Positions 56,650-64,000 of a stretch of 64,000 nt of DNA are shown in pieces. The notes under the pieces are model-generated. The model saw nothing but the letters and a program-made list of their open reading frames with translations, did no database searches and had not been told where the DNA came from. Location: the NCBI RefSeq assembly GCF_014635885.1, contig NZ_BMDR01000004.1, positions 248,001-312,000 on the forward strand, written 5' to 3'. The position numbers and the translations under genes were made by a program. Each line of letters begins with the position of its first letter. The first letter of the stretch is position 1. This DNA comes from Acinetobacter vivianii (lineage in GTDB: Bacteria; Pseudomonadota; Gammaproteobacteria; Pseudomonadales; Moraxellaceae).

Positions 56650-56673
56650 TGAATTTTACTTAAGTAAAATTCA
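56650..56673. repeat. Perfect 24-bp palindrome
   Basis: Bases 56650-56661 are the exact reverse complement of 56662-56673 with no spacer; the centre is TTAAG-CTTAA-like (ACTTAAGT). It is in non-coding DNA of the mobile element and could be a dimeric repressor site or a cruciform. Confidence 0.7.
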
Positions 56674-56786
56674 GCCACTTAACTTTCTCCGTCCGAGCTG
56701 ATCGTCCAGATTTTAGTATTGATAAAATTGACTAAAGCGCTGGATAAAATTAATATGGGCTCGCTGGCCTACATTGCCAGTCGGTT

Positions 56787-56996
56787 TTAGCAGACCGTAT
56801 TCATCTAGCACATGACATTTATATTTTTGGATATAAATTGAGTGTGGGAATCCTCTCGTCCCCCTTTTTTTCTATGGTAGGACGGAAGGGGGACACCTTC
56901 GGGTGTGCTGATTCCTAGATGATCAGTCTGCTAACCCCTTTTCGTTCTGCCACCATTATTTAGCAGTAATTGGTAGAACTTCTATAAACATCTAGG
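56787..56996. ncRNA. Nested long inverted repeat with an alternative arm
   Basis: Four complementary pairs nest in order. TTAGCAGAC (56787-56795) pairs with GTCTGCTAA (56926-56934), and TCATCTAG (56801-56808) with CTAGATGA (56915-56922). GGAATC (56847-56852) pairs with GATTCC (56910-56915), and GTCCCCCTT (56858-56866) with AAGGGGGAC (56886-56894). ACACC-TTCG-GGTGT (56893-56906) is a competing small hairpin. Downstream, TTAGCAG (56960-56966) and CATCTAGG (56989-56996) repeat the left arm and can pair with the same right-arm bases. The strand and function are unknown. Confidence 0.5.
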
Positions 56997-57229
56997 AGCT
57001 TCTCATGCTGTATCTATCTTTTCTCATTTGTGCCTCACCACCTGTTCCACCTTGTTGTGCTTTGCAGCGGGGACTAGACGGCTAACTTTTATTATTCGTC
57101 TGTATTAAAAAAACATTTTACAAGAACAATCCAACGGTGGATGGCAAAAACACGCCTATAAAAAATAGATCTTTTTATATTTATATCTGCTGGTGATTGT
57201 GAATTGCATTGAACATGCGGGGAACAACC

Positions 57230-57838
57230 ATGACTGAATTAACCAAACCTAAAATTATTCCAATCGAAAACCGTCCTCAGAAATCCAAACTATTTTTAAA
57301 GTGTGTGGTCTTGCCGGTTGTGATCTTTCTTATTGTCGCCAAAATCTTTTCCTTAGGATGGTTTGGCTATTTTTTCTTTGGCTTTGACCTATTCTGGTTT
57401 GTGATCATTTACTACCTCTATCAATACGGAAATACCTACTTTGACGGGATGACCGAACAACTGAAACGTCAGGGTGAAACCTTTGATTATCAAAACCGTG
57501 GGGTCTGGATTAACAGTCGGGACAAAACCATCATCCTGTTTGATCAGCCAGATCAACGTCTAGTCAAATATCCTTTTGACTATATAACTTCTGTTGGGCA
57601 TTACAACTTGGTTGAAGATCGCTTCAGAACCACGACCACCGTGATTAGTAACCCAATGATAGGAATTCATGTCAATCAACAAGTCAATCGAACACCGATG
57701 AAACGTGAGTTTCAGGTCAATATTGGAACACGGGATCAATTTAAACCGAATTATAGTCTTAAAGTGCTGTTTCCTTGGCGTAGCCCCCAGATGGCCAGTG
57801 AAATCCGTCAACTCCTTTCGGCTGATCATTATCAATAA
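57230..57838 (+). CDS. Membrane protein of unknown function, first gene of envelope operon
   Basis: This 202-residue protein has two adjacent transmembrane helices (about residues 25-70) and a C-terminal soluble domain (about 90-200, beta-rich, WINSRDKTIILFDQP, PFDYITSVGHY). I chose ATG 57230 because CGGGGAA lies 6 bases upstream; a TTG at 57209 is in frame. No family is recognised. The lipoprotein gene follows after 30 bases, so the two are probably co-transcribed. Confidence 0.6.
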   Translation: MTELTKPKIIPIENRPQKSKLFLKCVVLPVVIFLIVAKIFSLGWFGYFFFGFDLFWFVIIYYLYQYGNTYFDGMTEQLKRQGETFDYQNRGVWINSRDKTIILFDQPDQRLVKYPFDYITSVGHYNLVEDRFRTTTTVISNPMIGIHVNQQVNRTPMKREFQVNIGTRDQFKPNYSLKVLFPWRSPQMASEIRQLLSADHYQ

Positions 57839-57868
57839 CAACAATATAAAAATTTAAGGCAGTCAATC

Positions 57869-59455
57869 ATGATGATTTCAAAAACCTTTATGCCATCTGT
57901 GCTGATGCTGGCGATCAGCACATTAATGGTCGGATGTGGAGGCGGCGGTTCGGGAGGAGATTCTGGTTCATCCAATGGAGGTGGAACGGGCAATCCAGAT
58001 AATGGCAATACAATCCCTAAGCCCGTGACCTGTGTTGAAACCCAGTATCTGGAAGAGCGGGTATGCAAAAATAAGGCGGTACAGAATATCCAGTCATTCC
58101 CATTGAGTACACTGGTTCAAGGTCACAGCTATCCATTATCGCTAAAGACAGATCAAGGTCTGGCAGTGATGTTTAGCAGTAACACACCCAACATCTGTAG
58201 TGTAAGTGGTAGTGAACTCAAAGCTTTAAATGTTGGTCAATGTACTCTGGTACTGACACAGGCAGGGACGGCAAAAGTTCTAGCATTGAATAGCAGCATG
58301 ACCGTCAATGTGACTTGTGCTGCCGATCAATATTTAGAAAATAATGCGTGCGTGAATAAGCTTAAGCAAACTATTACCCCACTCAAAATAAAATACGTTC
58401 TGACGGAGAGTATTTATTCATTGGATGCTGAATCCAGTTCGAAACTTCCTGTCACGATTAGCAGTCTTTCTACTGCAACCTGTACTTATTCTAATGGTGA
58501 ACTAAAGGGGATTAGTGCGGGGGCATGTACCCTTAAACTCACCCAGGAGGGTGATACCAAAACACTGGCAGCAAAGAGTCAGACGATCAGCTTTGATGTA
58601 TTTAAAGCCTCATCCATGAGCGAGGCACCCGATATCAATAACTGTTATGCAGGTAAGCTCAGTGCAAAGTTTAGAAATGAATTTTTAAATGAAATCAATA
58701 CGGTTCGTGCCTTGCATGGGCTGCCAAGTATTACATACGACTATGCCCATGAAGATGAGATGATGCAGACGGCGCTGATTCTTGCCGCTAATAACATCTT
58801 GACCCATTACCCAGAATCAAACAAAAACTGCTATTCAGATATTGGTGCTGTAGGTGCAAGAACTAGTAATCTTGAGATGGGGGTCAGAGCGAATATGTAT
58901 GACAATCCGCCTGCCGACACTATCAGAAGTTTGATACATGATTATTTTAATGTTATGGCAAATAATGTAGGTCATCGTCTTTGGATGCTCAACCCATTCT
59001 TGCAAAAATCTGCTTATGGTTCAGTCAATGCACCATCATTCAGGGATACCCGATTCCCTTACGTTGTAGGGACTTCAATTAAAGTTGTTTACCCTTTTAA
59101 TAATGCAACCACTACACCACTCGGTGTGATTGCCTATCCCTACCATAACTATCCAGCCAAATATTATATGCCGGGTTCAATCCTCTCTATTTCAGTTTTA
59201 ACCGATCAAAAGAATCTTTTTGCTAATCGTAATGTGGACTACGCTAAAGCCACTGTTGTTGTTACTGAGCGAAGTAGTGGAGCTAAACAAAAGATCAGTA
59301 ATATCCGCTATGAAAATATCGGAGTTCCCAACCATATCCAGTTTAACTTTGACGATTTAAAACTGAACGTGATCTACGACGTCCAACTCAGCAATGTCCT
59401 AGTGAATGGTCAGCCTAAAGAATATTCCTACTGGTTTAAAGTCGATAACAAATAA
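57869..59455 (+). CDS. Lipoprotein with Ig-like repeats and a CAP/SCP domain
   Basis: This 528-residue protein has a signal with lipobox MVGCGGGG (Cys23) and a Gly/Ser-rich linker. Two similar Ig-like units follow (about residues 75-150 and 165-245; each with a Cys-containing TCVETQYLEERVCKN or TCAADQYLENNACVN header and a GQCTLVLTQAG or GACTLKLTQEG strand). The CAP/SCP domain begins FLNEINTVRALHGLPSITYD (about 275-420), with GHRLWMLNPF, then a beta tail. CAP proteins bind lipids, wall or partners; the bacterial function is open. Likely outer-membrane anchored. Confidence 0.7.
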   Translation: MMISKTFMPSVLMLAISTLMVGCGGGGSGGDSGSSNGGGTGNPDNGNTIPKPVTCVETQYLEERVCKNKAVQNIQSFPLSTLVQGHSYPLSLKTDQGLAVMFSSNTPNICSVSGSELKALNVGQCTLVLTQAGTAKVLALNSSMTVNVTCAADQYLENNACVNKLKQTITPLKIKYVLTESIYSLDAESSSKLPVTISSLSTATCTYSNGELKGISAGACTLKLTQEGDTKTLAAKSQTISFDVFKASSMSEAPDINNCYAGKLSAKFRNEFLNEINTVRALHGLPSITYDYAHEDEMMQTALILAANNILTHYPESNKNCYSDIGAVGARTSNLEMGVRANMYDNPPADTIRSLIHDYFNVMANNVGHRLWMLNPFLQKSAYGSVNAPSFRDTRFPYVVGTSIKVVYPFNNATTTPLGVIAYPYHNYPAKYYMPGSILSISVLTDQKNLFANRNVDYAKATVVVTERSSGAKQKISNIRYENIGVPNHIQFNFDDLKLNVIYDVQLSNVLVNGQPKEYSYWFKVDNK

Positions 59456-59469
59456 AGGATAAGAATCAG

Positions 59470-60708
59470 ATGAAAAAATCAATACTCCATCTTGTTGTCG
59501 CCACCAGTATGGTTTTGACCAGTTCATTGGTATTTGCTGAAACTAAGAAAGTTAACCTGTCGGCAGGACTGAACTATGTTTGGTCACAAGTCGTGACCAA
59601 AGGAGATAATAATCAAAGTAACCATAATATGGGGATGCTTTACTACTTAGGAAAGAAAGGTGTACCTGTCGATCATAAAAAAGCGGCTGAATGGTTTTCC
59701 AAGGCAGCAGTGAATGGTTTTGCTCTTTCACAGTACGCATTAGCAGTCATGTATCTTAATGGGGATGGTGTACCACAGGATGCAGAAAAGGGTGTTACCT
59801 TGTTGCAAAGTGCTGCACGGCAGGGACAACCTGAAGCGGTCAAGTTATACAATACATTGCAGGCTAAAGCACAGCAGCTCAATGCTGTTCAAACGCCATC
59901 AGTACAAACAGCCACAACAGTCATTAAATACTATGATACATCCAAGCTTGAACCTAAGAACTTTAAGCAAGTTGTTCTCCCTAACCTAAGTACAGATACC
60001 ATTGCCCGAAGTTTTTACAAAGTGACATCATCCAGAGAAAGACAAAAAGATGATTACTGGGGAAGTGGTAAATACTACTATGTTAATAAGCCTAGTGACT
60101 TGGATGATCTCACAGACGCTGTGATCAGTATCGCCCCTATTTTTACTTACCAGAATATGCAGGGGGAAGCCCGTTATTTAGTCCCTGTGGAAGTGACTTT
60201 AGCAATCGAAGGCAGGATAGAAACTTCACATGTTACACGAGGTACTTTGGAATTATATCTCTTTAAAAAATTGGACAATGGACAATTCCAAATGATTTCA
60301 AAAACAGCCCAAGGGGGAATTGAAAGTATTGAGGGATATGGTCGAACCTCATGGAATGCTCAAGAATTTAAAAAGAACTTACAAGCTTTTGGAAACAATA
60401 CACTAGGAAGCTATACCATTGATGGTTATTACGGCAATGGTTATGGGGAAAGCGTATGGTCACTTCTTCTGTTAAATGAGGACGACTATATTGTTGAACA
60501 AATGTTCGAAGAAGGAAAAGTTTCAGAACAACCAGAGTACGGCTATTCTTCAGCAATCAAAGTCAACAAAAATGGACAACCATTTTATCCATTCCAGATT
60601 CATTATCAGGGAACGGATATGAACGACAATAATCGGATGGTTAAAGTAAATAAAATTGTAATTTATCAGTATGATAGTAAGAGTAAGTTTTATTTGAAGC
60701 TGAAATAA
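59470..60708 (+). CDS. Periplasmic Sel1-repeat protein
   Basis: This 412-residue protein has a signal peptide (about residues 1-23, ending VFAETK). Two or three Sel1-like repeats follow (NMGMLYYLGKKGVPVDHKKA, YALAVMYLNGDGVPQDAEKG; about residues 45-135). A C-terminal domain of about 250 residues (160-412) of unknown family completes it. AAAGGATAAG precedes the ATG, 14 bases after the lipoprotein stop. Sel1 repeats are protein-interaction surfaces, so it may work with the lipoprotein and membrane protein upstream. Confidence 0.68.
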   Translation: MKKSILHLVVATSMVLTSSLVFAETKKVNLSAGLNYVWSQVVTKGDNNQSNHNMGMLYYLGKKGVPVDHKKAAEWFSKAAVNGFALSQYALAVMYLNGDGVPQDAEKGVTLLQSAARQGQPEAVKLYNTLQAKAQQLNAVQTPSVQTATTVIKYYDTSKLEPKNFKQVVLPNLSTDTIARSFYKVTSSRERQKDDYWGSGKYYYVNKPSDLDDLTDAVISIAPIFTYQNMQGEARYLVPVEVTLAIEGRIETSHVTRGTLELYLFKKLDNGQFQMISKTAQGGIESIEGYGRTSWNAQEFKKNLQAFGNNTLGSYTIDGYYGNGYGESVWSLLLLNEDDYIVEQMFEEGKVSEQPEYGYSSAIKVNKNGQPFYPFQIHYQGTDMNDNNRMVKVNKIVIYQYDSKSKFYLKLK

Positions 60709-60722
60709 TACTCTTAAATTAG

Positions 60723-60949
60723 AATAGCTATATTAATGTCTATGTGACACGGCAATGTTTTGGTAATGCCTGCTTTGAAATTGGAACAGAGAAAGGGCTA
60801 GATCTTGTTGAGGAGTTTTACACGGAGTATTCCAAATCAGAGCATCATCAATCGCATGTCCTCACTCATGTTTAGGATATTCAGAAAGGATCGCAGCAGT
60901 CAGTTCAGACTTTGAATTAGATGAGATGGATCAATTTGCTATGCTCTAA
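60723..60949 (+). pseudogene. Possible decayed gene fragment
   Basis: An open stretch in one frame (60723-60872) reads like protein (VTRQCFGNACFEIGTEKGLD) and stops. Another frame then continues in the same vein (GYSERIAAVSSDFELDEMDQ) to a stop at 60947-60949. No start codon or ribosome-binding site is present. This looks like the tail of a frameshifted gene, perhaps the scar of the element's right boundary, but no family is recognised. Confidence 0.3.
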
Positions 60950-61013
60950 TACTTCTAATTATTGCTAGACATATATAATCAATTTTACGTTATTAGTGGT
61001 ATTTTTTATTTAA

Positions 61014-61043
61014 TAAAAAATGTGAGAGGAAATCCTCTCACAT
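61014..61043 (-). terminator. Intrinsic terminator of the acyl-CoA dehydrogenase operon
   Basis: TGTGAGAGGA (61021-61030) pairs with TCCTCTCACA (61033-61042). On the minus strand the stem is followed by a T-rich run. Confidence 0.88.
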
Positions 61044-61069
61044 TAAACAAGAAGAGTTTAATTTTTTAT

Positions 61070-62869
61070 TTAAAAAATAAACTCTTCTTCCCTATGTTGC
61101 ATTAGAACATCTAAACCACCGTTTATGACCTCAACATGCATTTGAGCTCTAGGTAAGATTTTCTTGAAGTAAAATTGGGACGTCTTAACTTTTGCTTCAT
61201 AAAAAGCAGAATCACTAGGTTGATTTTTGAGTTGATCAATAGCTGTTTTTTCCATCCAAGCCCATAAATATGCAAAAGTGACATAACCTGAAAAATACAT
61301 AAAATCTACCGCAGCAGCGCCAACTTCTTCAGGATCCATCATGCCGTCAACTGCAACTTTCATGGATAAATCAATCCATTGTTTGTTCAATGAAGAGAGC
61401 TTTTCAATATGAGAAGAGAGTTGCTTGTTTTCTCGATTTTCTTCACAAAACTTGTGAATGATCTTGGTGAATTTTTGCAGAAGTTCTCCACGACTTTGAA
61501 TCACTTTTCGACCAATTAGGTCCAATGACTGAATTTCAGTGGTTCCTTCATAAAGCGTAGAGATGCGTGTATCACGTACAATTTGTTCCATGCCCCATTC
61601 ACTAATAAATCCATGTCCACCATATATTTGCACGCCGTGTTTTGCTGCTTCTGATCCCATTTCCGTAAGAAATGCTTTGGCGATAGGAGTAATTAAACTC
61701 ATCAGATCATCCGCATGTTTACGCTGCTCTTCTGTTTCAGCATGATGTAGTAAGTCAATTTGACTCGCTAACCAATACACCAATGCACGACCACCTTCAG
61801 CAAAGCATTTTTGTGTCAATAACATGTTGCGTACAGCAGGATGAACAATAATAGGGTCTGCTTCTTTTTCAGGATTTCTGGGTCCTGAAAGTGAACGCAT
61901 TGCTAAACGGTCTTTTGCATAAGCAAATGCACCTTGAAAAGCACCTTCAGATGAACAAACACCTTGTAAAGCGGTATGTACGCGAGCTGAATTCATAAAG
62001 GTAAACATGCAGTTTAAACCTTTATTTGCGGGACCGATCAGAAAACCTTTTGCATTGTCAAAGTTCATGACACACGTTGCTGATGCTTTAATTCCCATTT
62101 TGTGTTCAATTGAACCGCATGAAACAGTATTTCTGGAGCCAATTGTACCATCATCATTCACATTGAACTTAGGTACAATGAATAATGAAATCCCCTTAGT
62201 ACCTTTTGGTGCATCAGGTAGGCGAGCAAGAACAATATGTACGATATTATCCGTCATATCGTGTTCACCAGCAGAAATGAAAATTTTCACTCCACTAATG
62301 TTATATGAACCATCTGTATTTGGTTCAGCTTTGGTTCGGATTAGACCTAAATCAGAACCTGCATGAGGTTCGGTTAGGCACATGGTTCCGGTCCATTCGC
62401 CTGTCACTAATTTACTTAAGAACAAATCTTTTTGTTCTTGTGTACCATGCGCTTCGATGGTTTTCACTGCACCTTGAGAAAGTCCATAATACATAGACCA
62501 AGACCAATTGGCAGTTGCATTCATTTCTCCAGCGGCAATATCTAAAGAATGGGGAAGACCTTGACCACCATATTTGACTGAGGATGCTAAACCACCTAAT
62601 CCAAGCTCGACAAACTGTTTGTAAGCTTGCTTAAAACCTGTTGGCGTAGTGACATGACCATTCTCAAATTTACAGCCTTCTTCATCACCGATTCGGTTTA
62701 AAGGCGCAACTTCATTTTCGGCAAACTCGGCAGATGTTGCTAATATTGAATCGATTAACTCTTTGTTTACTTCAGCATAAGGCGGTAAAGAGGCATACAG
62801 TTTTTCGACCTGTAGTAAATCATGAAGAACAAACTGCATATCACGAATTGGTGCTTTATATTGATGCAT
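61070..62869 (-). CDS. Acyl-CoA dehydrogenase, long (C-terminal domain) form
   Basis: This 599-residue flavoenzyme has the DUF-type N-terminal extension (APIRDMQFVLHDLLQVEKLY), an acyl-CoA dehydrogenase core (MCLTEPHAGSDLGLIRTKAE, GVQIYGGHGFISEWGMEQIV RDTRI region, LYEGTTEIQSLDLIGRKV) and the extra C-terminal domain of FadE-like long forms. It oxidises acyl-CoA to trans-2-enoyl-CoA in beta-oxidation. AGGA lies upstream of the ATG. It follows the thiolase gene by 37 bases on the same strand. Confidence 0.9.
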   Translation of the reverse strand: MHQYKAPIRDMQFVLHDLLQVEKLYASLPPYAEVNKELIDSILATSAEFAENEVAPLNRIGDEEGCKFENGHVTTPTGFKQAYKQFVELGLGGLASSVKYGGQGLPHSLDIAAGEMNATANWSWSMYYGLSQGAVKTIEAHGTQEQKDLFLSKLVTGEWTGTMCLTEPHAGSDLGLIRTKAEPNTDGSYNISGVKIFISAGEHDMTDNIVHIVLARLPDAPKGTKGISLFIVPKFNVNDDGTIGSRNTVSCGSIEHKMGIKASATCVMNFDNAKGFLIGPANKGLNCMFTFMNSARVHTALQGVCSSEGAFQGAFAYAKDRLAMRSLSGPRNPEKEADPIIVHPAVRNMLLTQKCFAEGGRALVYWLASQIDLLHHAETEEQRKHADDLMSLITPIAKAFLTEMGSEAAKHGVQIYGGHGFISEWGMEQIVRDTRISTLYEGTTEIQSLDLIGRKVIQSRGELLQKFTKIIHKFCEENRENKQLSSHIEKLSSLNKQWIDLSMKVAVDGMMDPEEVGAAAVDFMYFSGYVTFAYLWAWMEKTAIDQLKNQPSDSAFYEAKVKTSQFYFKKILPRAQMHVEVINGGLDVLMQHREEEFIF

Positions 62870-62906
62870 GAGTTTTTCCTAAATAGTAAAAATAGAGAGC
62901 GGAGAG

Positions 62907-64000
62907 TTAAATAACTTCAAACACGGCAGCAGCACCCATGCCACTCCCAACACACATGGTCACACATACAAGTTTTGAACCACGACGTTTACCTTCAATC
63001 AAAGCATGGCCTGTTAAACGTTGGCCTGTAACACCATATGGATGACCTAGGGCAATCGCTCCGCCATTCACATTCAGTCTGTCATCTGGGATGCCTAAGT
63101 AATCTCGACAATAGAGAACTTGCACTGCAAATGCCTCATTTAACTCCCATAGATCAATATCGTTAACTGTTAACCCTAGTTTATTGAGAACCTTAGGAAT
63201 GGCATAAATAGGACCAATCCCCATTTCATCAGGCTCACAACCTGCCACTGCAAAGCCAAGAAATCTCCCCATTGGGGCAAGATTGTTTTTTAAAGCATAA
63301 TCTTCACTTACCATGACGCATGCACCAGCTCCATCTGAAAACTGGCTTGCATTACCAGCAGCAATTGAGCCGCCAGCAAGGGCTGGTTTGATTTTTGAAA
63401 TGCCTTCTTTTGTTGTACCTTCTCGAGTTCCCTCATCTTCTGAAATAGTGACTTGCTGTGTTCTCAGCCCGAGTTTAGGATCAGCGATACCCATCGTTAC
63501 ACTGATCGGTGCAATTTCATCGACAAATTTACCCGCAGCTTGAGCTGCGCAGGCTTTTTGCTGACTTAATGCACCATATTCATCCATAGCATCACGTTGA
63601 ATACCATAACGCTTTGCTACATTTTCAGCAGTCTGAAGCATGCTCCAGTAGATTTCAGGTTTAAGTTTAAGAAGGGTAGGATCAAGCAACATGTGCTGAT
63701 TCATTTCATTTTGTACACATGAAATACTTTCTACACCACCTGCAACATAAACATCGGCTTCACCAGCGATGATACGCTGTGCACCCATTGCAATGGCTTG
63801 TAACCCTGATGAACAAAAACGATTGAGTGTTAAACCTGAAACTGATACTGGTAATCCTGCCAAAATCGCACCTTGACGGGCAACATTGATTCCAGTTGTA
63901 CCTTCGGGGTTTGCACATCCCATAATCACATCATCAATATGATGAATATCAACACCAGCACGTTCAACGGCATGTTTCACTGCATGCGCAACAAGTGTCG
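62907..64000 (-). CDS. Thiolase (acetyl-CoA C-acyltransferase), N-terminus beyond the window
   Basis: The frame is open to the right edge ([20 protein letters not shown]), so the start is outside; at least 364 codons are present. Active-site residues are clear: the nucleophilic Cys in [15 protein letters not shown], His in [15 protein letters not shown] and the second Cys in [15 protein letters not shown]. It cleaves 3-ketoacyl-CoA or condenses acetyl-CoA. It forms an operon with the acyl-CoA dehydrogenase downstream. Confidence 0.92.
   Translation of the reverse strand, partial: TLVAHAVKHAVERAGVDIHHIDDVIMGCANPEGTTGINVARQGAILAGLPVSVSGLTLNRFCSSGLQAIAMGAQRIIAGEADVYVAGGVESISCVQNEMNQHMLLDPTLLKLKPEIYWSMLQTAENVAKRYGIQRDAMDEYGALSQQKACAAQAAGKFVDEIAPISVTMGIADPKLGLRTQQVTISEDEGTREGTTKEGISKIKPALAGGSIAAGNASQFSDGAGACVMVSEDYALKNNLAPMGRFLGFAVAGCEPDEMGIGPIYAIPKVLNKLGLTVNDIDLWELNEAFAVQVLYCRDYLGIPDDRLNVNGGAIALGHPYGVTGQRLTGHALIEGKRRGSKLVCVTMCVGSGMGAAAVFEVI

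Larger units (their letters stand above)
50351..57208. mobile_element. Integrative mobilizable element at tRNA-Ser
   Basis: From tRNA-Ser rightward lie a tyrosine integrase, an excisionase-like gene, an AT-rich gap, an oriT-like inverted-repeat cluster, MobC-like and ColE1-type relaxase genes with two overprinted mob genes, a 111-residue ORF with a C4-like leader, and a structured non-coding tract. There are no type IV secretion genes or coupling protein, so it would need a helper for transfer. The left end is the tRNA 3' end. The right end is not determined: no copy of the tRNA tail was found by eye, and the envelope operon to 60708 and decayed fragment to 60949 may still belong to it. Confidence 0.65.

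Noticed and set aside
56787..56934. Integron attC site or retron msr-msd
   Set aside because: The end sequences only loosely resemble attC core sites, and there is no integron integrase or reverse transcriptase in the window.
56200..60950. Search for a right-hand copy of the tRNA-Ser 3' end (attR)
   Set aside because: No direct repeat of about 12 bases or more of the tRNA tail was found by eye; CCGCCA hits near 56219 and 56322 are too short and differently flanked.

Overview
The window looks like a chromosome segment of an Acinetobacter species. The DNA is AT-rich (roughly 60% or more AT by eye). Gene content points the same way: a Csu-type pilus, a FimX-like/PilZ pair, an AmpG of gammaproteobacterial type, paired small secreted proteins of a kind seen in Moraxellaceae, and a nudJ-mnmA-hflD-purB order shared with other gammaproteobacteria. 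The species cannot be fixed from the sequence alone, and no similarity search was run.

Layout. 1-730: a duplicated tRNA-Leu/tRNA-Trp unit. 1030-5602: a YjaB-like acetyltransferase, an XRE-cupin regulator, and an arginine N-succinyltransferase (astA) followed by a CycA-type amino acid permease; a short arginine-containing reading frame sits directly before astA. 5676-9494: the nudJ-mnmA-hflD-purB cluster, read leftward. 9580-13889: a DUF4262 protein, a gamma carbonic anhydrase-like protein, a PBP5/6 carboxypeptidase, and two paralogous small secreted proteins flanking a VOC-family gene. 13992-19443: surE, nlpD, a LysR regulator and a LonH-type protease. 19628-29347: ampG, gloA, an SBF-family transporter, rpmE, a FimX-like/PilZ/epmB cluster and efp. 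29542-35909: a cstA-type pyruvate transporter with its small DUF466 partner, then a MoxR/DUF58/transglutaminase operon.

35945-41545: tRNA-Val, a probable vestige of a tyrosine integrase C-terminus, a 0.5 kb AT-rich gap, and a four-gene Csu-like chaperone-usher pilus operon. 41926-50175: dsbA, a candidate small RNA, a pirin, argG, a LysR/EamA pair and fadH.

50261-about 60950: the accessory region. A tyrosine integrase and an excisionase-like gene lie against tRNA-Ser(TGA). They are followed by an AT-rich gap, an inverted-repeat oriT candidate, a MobC-like protein and a ColE1-type relaxase. Two further mobilization genes are entirely overprinted on the relaxase in another frame, each with its own Shine-Dalgarno. 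This is best read as an integrative mobilizable element. Its right part holds about 1 kb of non-coding DNA with two striking structures. One is a leader in which an upstream segment can pair with the ribosome-binding site of the 111-residue ORF (C4-antisense-like logic). The other is a nested 150-nt inverted repeat with a competing alternative arm. A three-gene envelope operon (membrane protein, CAP-domain lipoprotein, Sel1-repeat protein) follows and may be cargo. No clear right attachment site was found by eye. 61070-64000 returns to housekeeping fatty-acid genes: an acyl-CoA dehydrogenase and a thiolase cut by the window end.
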